Below are positions 59,208 to 64,000 of a DNA stretch of 64,000 nucleotides, piece by piece (position 1 is the first letter of the stretch; each line of letters starts with the position of its first letter). The notes beneath the pieces are model-generated. The model searched no databases. It saw nothing but the letters and a program-made list of their open reading frames with translations, and was not told where the DNA came from. The translations under genes and the position numbers were made by a program. The DNA is from Myxococcales bacterium 68-20 (GTDB lineage Bacteria > Myxococcota_A > Polyangia > Polyangiales > Polyangiaceae). The stretch spans positions 65,915 through 129,914 of the forward strand of contig MKVQ01000040.1 in NCBI GenBank assembly GCA_001899635.1, written 5' to 3'.

Positions 59208-59768
59208 GTGAAAGCGCAAAATGCAGGGCGGTCGGCACTCTTCCTCCTCGTGGGGCTCTGCTGGGCGCTGGCAGCGTGCGACCGCAAGCCCGTCCCCAGC
59301 GACGGGCCGCCGTCTCCGTCGCCGTCGAGTAGCGCCGCCGCTGCCCTTGCCATGCCCGACGCGGCCGCACCGTCCACATCCACCGAGACGGTCGAGGTGC
59401 CGGAGGTCCGCATCCGGACGGACGGAGACACGACCGTCCGCGTGACGTGGGTCACGCCGCAGGACACGGCGGTGAACGACGAAGCCCCCTTTCGCGTGCG
59501 CTGGAATCGAAGCGATGGGCTCGCGGACGCGCCGAACGATGTGAAGTCGACGGGCAACGCGGTGAAGGACGGCTTCGAGGTGAAGGTGCGTCCGATGCCA
59601 GGCGCGCCGAACGCCACGCTCGGCGGCGAGATCAACATCGTCGTCTGCGATTCCCTCACGCACAGCGTCTGCGTTCCGGTGCGTCGCTCCGTCGAGCTCG
59701 GGTTCATCGCCGTGAAGGACGCCGCGGAGGAAGCCAAGGTCGCGATCCCGCTGCCCGCGGCGAAGTGA
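59208..59768 (+). CDS. Lipoprotein of unknown function
   Basis: A 186-residue protein from GTG 59208 with signal RSALFLLVGLCWALAAC (lipobox LAAC). A Ser/Pro/Ala linker is followed by a beta-rich domain (TTVRVTWVTPQDTAVNDEAP, GFEVKVRPMPGAPNATLGGE) ending with two Cys (VVCDSLTHSVCV). GTG 59139 would add 23 charged residues that spoil the signal, so I prefer 59208. It is 70 bases downstream of the patatin gene and may be co-transcribed. Confidence 0.65.
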   Translation: MKAQNAGRSALFLLVGLCWALAACDRKPVPSDGPPSPSPSSSAAAALAMPDAAAPSTSTETVEVPEVRIRTDGDTTVRVTWVTPQDTAVNDEAPFRVRWNRSDGLADAPNDVKSTGNAVKDGFEVKVRPMPGAPNATLGGEINIVVCDSLTHSVCVPVRRSVELGFIAVKDAAEEAKVAIPLPAAK

Positions 59769-59845
59769 TCGCGGCCCCTCGGCTCGTCCGAACGGCATTA
59801 CCCTACCGGCGCTGGCGTCTGCCTCGGCCGAAACTCCGCGCCGAA

Positions 59846-59860
59846 GCGGGGCGTCCCCGC
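59846..59860. terminator. Hairpin between convergent genes
   Basis: GCGGGG (59846-59851) and CCCCGC (59855-59860) are perfect inverted copies with a 3-base loop, between the lipoprotein stop (59768) and the VOC gene stop (59865). There is no U-tract. Confidence 0.4.
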
Positions 59861-59864
59861 GCCG

Positions 59865-60206
59865 TCACTTCTCCTGGACGAGACAGAGAGGGATCGCGTC
59901 GGGATCGCGGAACCGCGCGACGATCGCGTCCGTGGTCTCCTCGACCGTGAACGTGACGCCGCGATTCTCGTAGATCGCGATGGCTTCGCGGATCGGCACC
60001 TTGGGGTAGAGGTGCACGGAGGGGCCAGCCCCTCCGCTCGGCGTGTCGCTCGCGCGCAGCTCGATCAAAAACCCCTCACCCGCGTCGATCACGGCCGATC
60101 CGTCGGCTGCTTCTCGAACGAGCTTCATCCCGAGCGTCTCGACGTAGAAGCGCACCGCGCGTCCGACGTCGCTGACATCGAGGATGACAGCGCCTCCGCG
60201 GATCAT
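59865..60206 (-). CDS. VOC-family (glyoxalase/bleomycin resistance-like) protein
   Basis: A 113-residue single vicinal-oxygen-chelate domain: ILDVSDVGRAVRFYVETLGM, then GFLIELRASD and VARFRDPDAIPLCLVQ. These small proteins dimerise and often bind a metal; possible ligands cannot be set with confidence. It starts three bases after the preceding Tudor-like gene on the minus strand, so they share a transcript. Confidence 0.83.
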   Translation of the reverse strand: MIRGGAVILDVSDVGRAVRFYVETLGMKLVREAADGSAVIDAGEGFLIELRASDTPSGGAGPSVHLYPKVPIREAIAIYENRGVTFTVEETTDAIVARFRDPDAIPLCLVQEK

Positions 60207-60209
60207 CGT

Positions 60210-60497
60210 TCAGGCCTGCCCGTGACCGAGCTTCTTCTTCCCGTCCTGGAAGAGAATTTCGACCCGTGAAGCTTCTGCGTCGGTGACGACGCCCTTACCG
60301 AACTTGGCGTGGAGGACGAGCTGTCCCTTCGTGTAGCGCTGGGAGAGGACGTACTGGACGAAGGCGTCGTCCGGTTTGCCGTCCATCTGCTCGTCCCAGG
60401 AGCGTTCGGGCTCGGTTGGTTTCGCCCAGAAGTCTGTCCCGTCGTCCTTGTCGCGGCTGCCCCCCGCCCCGCGCTGCTTGGTGCGCTTCATCGACAT
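60210..60497 (-). CDS. Small protein with UvrD/PcrA-type Tudor-like domain
   Basis: A 95-residue protein with AAGGGG before its ATG. The first half is basic and acidic by turns (KRTKQRGAGGSRDKDDG). The second half is RYTKGQLVLHAKFGKGVVTD plus VEILFQDGKKKLGHG, matching the small C-terminal domain of UvrD/PcrA helicases and the C-terminus of the protein at 23256-23999. It may bind nucleic acid or RNA polymerase (inference). It forms an operon with the VOC gene. Confidence 0.72.
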   Translation of the reverse strand: MSMKRTKQRGAGGSRDKDDGTDFWAKPTEPERSWDEQMDGKPDDAFVQYVLSQRYTKGQLVLHAKFGKGVVTDAEASRVEILFQDGKKKLGHGQA

Positions 60498-60614
60498 TGG
60501 AGCACCCCTTTTACCAGAGCGCGGACTCCTTGGCATCAAGCCGTCGCAGAAGACGACGACGAACCGCTGCGCTGGCGCGGGTATCCGACGTGACGTTTCG
60601 GTGGCGGCGCCGGA

Positions 60615-60633
60615 GTTGGGGCTGCGCCCCAAC
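60615..60633. repeat. Intergenic palindrome GTTGGGGC..GCCCCAAC
   Basis: GTTGGGGC (60615-60622) and GCCCCAAC (60626-60633) are perfect 8-bp inverted copies with a 3-base loop. It shares its core with the elements at 52041 and 57777. Confidence 0.5.
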
Positions 60634-60741
60634 CACTTGCAGAGGTGTCCCTTCGGCCCCGCGTTGCGTTTCACCCGAAAAAATCGAAGAGCGCCGCAGG
60701 GTGGGGGGAACGACTGCGGGGGCGCGGGCACCACTGCGGGA

Positions 60742-60761
60742 GGTCGGGGCGCGAACCCAAA
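60742..60761. repeat. Degenerate copy of the GGTTGGGGCGCGAGCCCCAA element
   Basis: GGTCGGGGCGCGAACCCAAA differs from the element at 52039-52058 by two substitutions and one missing base, suggesting a decayed copy. Confidence 0.3.
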
Positions 60762-60875
60762 GAAGAGCACGAGCGCGAGAGAGCTCAGCGTCCATCGCGG
60801 CTGATCCGTCTGCTCGGCCCGACGGTCGGTCTCCGTCTCGAATGCGGCTGGGACGGGCGCTAGATTCGGCAGCGA

Positions 60876-62933
60876 ATGGACCAGACGCTCGAGGCACCGG
60901 CGCGTGCCCAACTCCGCCATGACGAGCTCGTGAAGGAGATCCGCGCGCACGACTACCGCTACTACGTGCTCGACGACCCGAGCATCACGGACGCCGAATA
61001 CGACGCGCTCATGGTGGAGCTCCGCGGCCTCGAGGAGCGGCATCCCGAGCTCGTCACTCCCGACTCGCCGACGCAGCGGGTCGGAGGCGAGGCACGCGCG
61101 CTGGTGACGAAGGTCCAGCACGAGGTACGGATGTACTCGCTCGACAACGCGTACTCCGCCGTCGAGATGGCGGAATGGAACCGCCGTATGGTCACGAGCG
61201 GTCTGCGCGACGGCGACGTGCCGAGCTTCACCGTCGAGCCGAAGCTCGACGGCGCGAGCATCGAGGTCGTCTACGACGGCGGGCGTCTCGTGCTTGCCTC
61301 CACGCGCGGCGACGGTGTCTTCGGCGAGGAGATCACCGCGAACGTGCGGACGATCCGCGGCGTGCCCGCGCGGATCCCGTTCACCGACAAGCTCACGCTC
61401 CGCGGTGAGGTGGTCATCTATCGTAAGGACCTCGCCGCGCTCAACACCGAGCGCATCGGCGCGGGGCTCGAGCCGTTCGCGAACCCGCGCAACGCGGCTG
61501 CCGGCGCGCTCCGTCTCCTCGATCACCGCGAGGTGGCGAAGCGGCCTCTGCGCGTCGTCTTCTATCAGGTGGTCGAGGGCGCGAAGGTAGCGCCGACCCA
61601 CGGGGAGACGCTCGACTGGCTCGCCGCGCAAGGGCTGCCGACCCATCGTAGGCACGAGGTCCTCCTCTGGGTGGGCGTGATGGACGCGATCGCGCGGATC
61701 GATCGATCGCGTGGCGACTACCCGTTCGAGACCGACGGCGCCGTCGTGAAGGTCGACGCGTATCGACAGCAGGACGTCCTCGGCGCCACTTCGAAGTTTC
61801 CCAAGTGGGCGATCGCCTACAAGTTCCCGGCCGAGCGCGCCGTCACGCGCGTGAACGAGATCGTGGTCCAGGTCGGTCGCACGGGCGCCCTCACGCCGGT
61901 CGCGATCATGGACGGGGTCGAGCTCGGCGGGACGATCGTCTCGCGTGCGTCGCTCCACAACGGCGATCAGATCCGCGAGCTCGACGTGAACGTCGGCGAT
62001 CGCGTCGTCATCCAGAAGGCTGGCGAGATCATTCCACAGGTCGTCGCGGTCGCGGAGCGGAGCCGCCCGCCCGGAAGCGCGCCGTTCGAGATGCCGAGCG
62101 CGTGCCCGGCGTGCGGGACACCCGTCGTCAGCCGGCTCCGGGAGGCCGGCAAGCCCGAGCTCGGCGCGGAGGCGACCGTCCGCTGTCCGAACCGCGAGTG
62201 CCCCGCGCAGGTCATGGGGCGCATCCTCTATTTCGCGAGCCGTCCGGCGATGGCGATCGACAAGCTGGGCGAGTCGCTCGTCCTGCAGCTCACGCGCACG
62301 GGCCTGGTGAAGGACGTCGCCGATCTCTACGACCTCGACGAGGCGAAGCTCACCGGGCTCGAGCGGATGGGGAAGAAGAGCGCCGAGAACGTCCGTGCCG
62401 CGATCGAAGGCTCGCGCGAGCGGACGCTCGACCGGCTCATCGGTGGTCTCGGCATCCCCGGAATCGGTCAGGTCGCGGGCCGGCAGCTCGCGGAGGTCGC
62501 CGAGACCCTTCCCAACCTCCTCTCCTGGTCGGAGGCGGAAGCGCGGGAGAAGGTCGGTAGCATCCACGGCTTCGGGGCCAAGATGGTCGACGCCGTCGTG
62601 GCCTTCCTGAACGACCCCGAAGAGCGACGCGTCCTCGAGAAGCTCCGCGATCGGGGCGTGGGGCGCCCGCAGCCGATCCACGTCGTCGCCGCGTCAGGCC
62701 CGCTCGCCGGCAAATCGTTCTGCGTCACCGGTGTGCTCACACGAAAGCGCGAAGAGGTGCACGCGCTGCTCCGGTCCGCGGGGGCGACGGTGCACGACTC
62801 GGTGAAGAAGGACACGACCTACCTCGTGGCAGGGGACAAGACCGGCAAGACGAAGCTCGATCAGGCTAGGAAATTCGGCGCGAAGATCGTCTCGGAAGAA
62901 GAGATGGACGCGCTCGTGGCCGGCGCCGTGTAG
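60876..62933 (+). CDS. ligA: NAD-dependent DNA ligase
   Basis: A 685-residue LigA with all domains: Ia (HDYRYYVLDDPSITDAEYD), adenylation domain with nucleophile Lys123 in EPKLDGASIE and TRGDGVFGEEITANVRTI, OB fold (VGRTGALTPVAIMDGVELGG), a Cys4 zinc finger (CPACGTPVV and CPNRECPAQ), helix-hairpin-helix repeats (LGIPGIGQVAGRQLAE) and a C-terminal BRCT domain (KSFCVTGVLTRKREEVHALL). It seals nicks in replication and repair. Length is normal. ATG 60876 lies ten bases after a TAGATT element. Confidence 0.97.
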   Translation: MDQTLEAPARAQLRHDELVKEIRAHDYRYYVLDDPSITDAEYDALMVELRGLEERHPELVTPDSPTQRVGGEARALVTKVQHEVRMYSLDNAYSAVEMAEWNRRMVTSGLRDGDVPSFTVEPKLDGASIEVVYDGGRLVLASTRGDGVFGEEITANVRTIRGVPARIPFTDKLTLRGEVVIYRKDLAALNTERIGAGLEPFANPRNAAAGALRLLDHREVAKRPLRVVFYQVVEGAKVAPTHGETLDWLAAQGLPTHRRHEVLLWVGVMDAIARIDRSRGDYPFETDGAVVKVDAYRQQDVLGATSKFPKWAIAYKFPAERAVTRVNEIVVQVGRTGALTPVAIMDGVELGGTIVSRASLHNGDQIRELDVNVGDRVVIQKAGEIIPQVVAVAERSRPPGSAPFEMPSACPACGTPVVSRLREAGKPELGAEATVRCPNRECPAQVMGRILYFASRPAMAIDKLGESLVLQLTRTGLVKDVADLYDLDEAKLTGLERMGKKSAENVRAAIEGSRERTLDRLIGGLGIPGIGQVAGRQLAEVAETLPNLLSWSEAEAREKVGSIHGFGAKMVDAVVAFLNDPEERRVLEKLRDRGVGRPQPIHVVAASGPLAGKSFCVTGVLTRKREEVHALLRSAGATVHDSVKKDTTYLVAGDKTGKTKLDQARKFGAKIVSEEEMDALVAGAV

Positions 62934-62944
62934 CATCGCCCGCG

Positions 62945-63721
62945 ATGGGCGCACTTCTGATCATCGGAGGTATTCTTTTCCTATTCGGTGTGATCGTCAC
63001 GGTGACGAACATCAAGAATTACAAACGACGCCAGCGCATCATCGCGACGCCCACCTCGCCGATCGCGCAGGCACCGGGTAACGGTCTCGTCGAGATCAAG
63101 GGGCGCATCGCGCCGAGCGAGCAGGGCCTCGTGCAGACGCCGTTCAGCGGTCGTCACGCCGTGTGGTGCCGCGTCACGGTGCAGGAGCTCCGTTCGTCGG
63201 GACGCAGCTCCTACTGGCACACGATCCTGACCGAGGTCGATGGTCGCTTGTTCATGGTCGACGACGGCTCGGGTCAGATGGCTCGCGTCATGCCGACGGC
63301 GGCCAACGTGATGCTCGACAAGGTGAGCGTCGCCTCCAGCGGCACGTTCAACGACGCTGCACCTCATCTCGAGGCGTTCCTCCAGTCGCGCGGTCTGAAG
63401 AGCACCTCGTGGATCGGGTTCAACAAGAGCATGCGCTACGAGGAAGAGATCCTCGCGCCGAACGATGCTCTCTACGCGCTCGGTCCGTCCCGCCGAGAGC
63501 CGGGCCCGCCGGTGCACGACGGGTATCGCATGGTCCCGAGCAGCCAGCTCGTGATGTTCCAGGGCGCGGGCCCGGACGGCGAGCTGTTGCTCACGAACAA
63601 GACGGAAGACCAGCTCACCGGCAAGCTCCTCACCGGCTTCGTCGTCGGTCTCGTCCTCACCGGGCTCGGCGTCCTCCTTGGCCTCGGGGGCGTCGCCGCG
63701 GTCATCGTCGAAACCCTCTGA
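62945..63721 (+). CDS. Membrane protein with GIDE domain
   Basis: A 258-residue protein with an N-terminal helix (LLIIGGILFLFGVIVTVTNI) and a C-terminal one (LLTGFVVGLVLTGLGVLLGL). The middle matches the GIDE domain found in bacteria and in eukaryotic membrane E3 ligases (PF12483): VEIKGRIAPSEQGLVQTPFS, GRHAVWCRVTVQEL and WHTILTEVDGRLFMVDDGSG. No RING domain is present. Its job is unknown. It follows ligA by eleven bases and is probably co-transcribed. Confidence 0.78.
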   Translation: MGALLIIGGILFLFGVIVTVTNIKNYKRRQRIIATPTSPIAQAPGNGLVEIKGRIAPSEQGLVQTPFSGRHAVWCRVTVQELRSSGRSSYWHTILTEVDGRLFMVDDGSGQMARVMPTAANVMLDKVSVASSGTFNDAAPHLEAFLQSRGLKSTSWIGFNKSMRYEEEILAPNDALYALGPSRREPGPPVHDGYRMVPSSQLVMFQGAGPDGELLLTNKTEDQLTGKLLTGFVVGLVLTGLGVLLGLGGVAAVIVETL

Positions 63722-63725
63722 CGCG

Positions 63726-63740
63726 CGGCTCGGCGAGCCG
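63726..63740. terminator. Short hairpin after the GIDE gene
   Basis: CGGCTC (63726-63731) and GAGCCG (63735-63740) are perfect inverted copies around GGC, just after the GIDE stop, followed by TT. Confidence 0.35.
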
Positions 63741-63770
63741 TTCCGCTAGGGCGTGGCCGCCAGAGACAGA

Positions 63771-63829
63771 AACAGGAGGGCGGGAAGACGGGAAGGATCA
63801 TTGACCAAATCCCTTCCCGCCTTTCTGTT
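63771..63829. terminator. Long convergent-region hairpin
   Basis: The 17-base arms 63771-63787 and 63813-63829 pair throughout (15 Watson-Crick plus two G-U), with a 25-base loop. It lies between the convergent GIDE and LuxR-type genes. On the minus strand a short pyrimidine-rich stretch with several U follows, so it may terminate the LuxR transcript. Confidence 0.55.
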
Positions 63830-63867
63830 GAATCTCTCTCGGTTCGCCTAGACGAACGGCATTGGCT

Positions 63868-64000
63868 CTAGGTGCGGACGCGGCCCAGTCGCCCGAGCTC
63901 CCACGTCCTCGCGATCAAGCGGGCTCGGCTCTCGACGTCGGCTTTGTCGAGGACCGCGCTGATGTGCACCTCGACGGTTCGGCGAGCCATGCGGAGATTG
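63868..64000 (-). CDS. LuxR-type HTH regulator, C-terminal fragment (partial)
   Basis: A minus-strand frame enters from the right edge and ends at 63868. Its 43 residues include RTVEVHISAVLDKADVESRA, the second half of a LuxR-type HTH (recognition helix and following helix; consensus T-V-x-x-H-x-x-x-I-x-x-K-L). The N-terminal part lies outside the window, so it could be a response regulator or a stand-alone regulator. Confidence 0.7.
   Translation of the reverse strand, partial: NLRMARRTVEVHISAVLDKADVESRARLIARTWELGRLGRVRT

Larger units (their letters stand above)
60498..60875. other. Divergent intergenic region before ligA
   Basis: This 378-base gap carries a perfect palindrome at 60615-60633 and a weaker relative at 60742-60761. 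TAGATT (60861-60866) is a -10-like element nine bases from the ligA start codon. I found no convincing -35 and no gene. Confidence 0.4.

Noticed and set aside
60210-62681. 823-residue minus-strand frame opposite ligA
   Set aside because: Only its last 95 codons (60210-60497) are a real gene; the rest is the antisense shadow of ligA.
1-64000. CRISPR arrays, rRNA, tRNA genes, insertion sequences and prophage
   Set aside because: No regularly spaced repeats, no cloverleaf or conserved rRNA stretches seen in the gaps, and no transposase, integrase or phage structural protein among the coding frames.

Overview
This window is very GC-rich with strong third-position GC bias. That bias produces long open shadow frames opposite nearly every gene. 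The gene content fits a myxobacterium, probably a member of the Polyangiales: Pkn2/Pkn6-type serine/threonine kinases with a C-terminal tail after one membrane helix, a kinase-cyclase-like-ATPase-TPR hybrid, an FHA enhancer-binding-like protein, PATAN/DUF4388 proteins, many lipoproteins of the DUF1554, FG-GAP and Cys-rich kinds, and ECF sigma factors with FecR or a fused zinc finger. This is inference from gene content. I saw no rRNA, tRNA, CRISPR array or insertion sequence.

Layout: (1) 1-4050: the start of a Rieske oxygenase gene cut by the left edge, two divergent AraC regulators, a GNAT acetyltransferase, a probably frameshifted gene and a small acidic protein. (2) 4344-9198: a lipoprotein with an HExxH motif, PEP synthase behind a small Cys-rich protein, and Hsp20. 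(3) 9422-16002: a DUF1554 lipoprotein, then a leftward block of export-type proteins: a sulfite-oxidase-like molybdoenzyme, a haem/type-II-copper monooxygenase-like lipoprotein, a vertebrate-type peptidylarginine deiminase (PAD) and a translationally coupled HEAT-repeat protein. (4) 16309-23213: a rightward, mostly overlapping operon with a Ser/Thr kinase, a periplasmic protein, an FHA-AAA+ protein without the GAFTGA loop, and two paralogous FG-GAP lipoproteins. (5) 23256-28755: a Tudor-like-tail protein, sulfur transport genes (two YeeE/YedE halves plus TauE), an ECF sigma fused to a zinc finger, and a lipoprotein with kinase-like motifs. (6) 28799-35180: a dihaem propeller lipoprotein and a leftward five-gene operon joined by four consecutive 4-bp overlaps (ECF sigma, FecR-TPR, envelope protein, two paralogous Cys-rich lipoproteins). 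(7) 35534-45540: an AidB-type acyl-CoA dehydrogenase, an esterase/membrane-protein pair, a Cys/Met-metabolism PLP enzyme behind a structured leader, an orphan sdhC, livJ-livH and a small lipoprotein. (8) 45566-52902: a degenerate receiver-PATAN protein, PhyH and aldo/keto reductase, PPi-type phosphofructokinase, a PATAN-DnaJ-TPR protein and a methyltransferase. (9) 53089-64000: the 1492-aa kinase hybrid, patatin, a lipoprotein, a VOC protein, a second Tudor-like protein, ligA with a GIDE membrane protein, and the end of a LuxR-type regulator cut by the right edge.

The window mixes housekeeping genes (ligA, ppsA, pfp, hsp20) with envelope and signalling modules. The least ordinary parts are the PAD/copper-monooxygenase block, the kinase to FHA-AAA+ to FG-GAP operon, and the ECF/FecR operon ending in two Cys-rich lipoproteins. 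Eight of nine convergent gene junctions carry a GC-rich hairpin without a U-tract.
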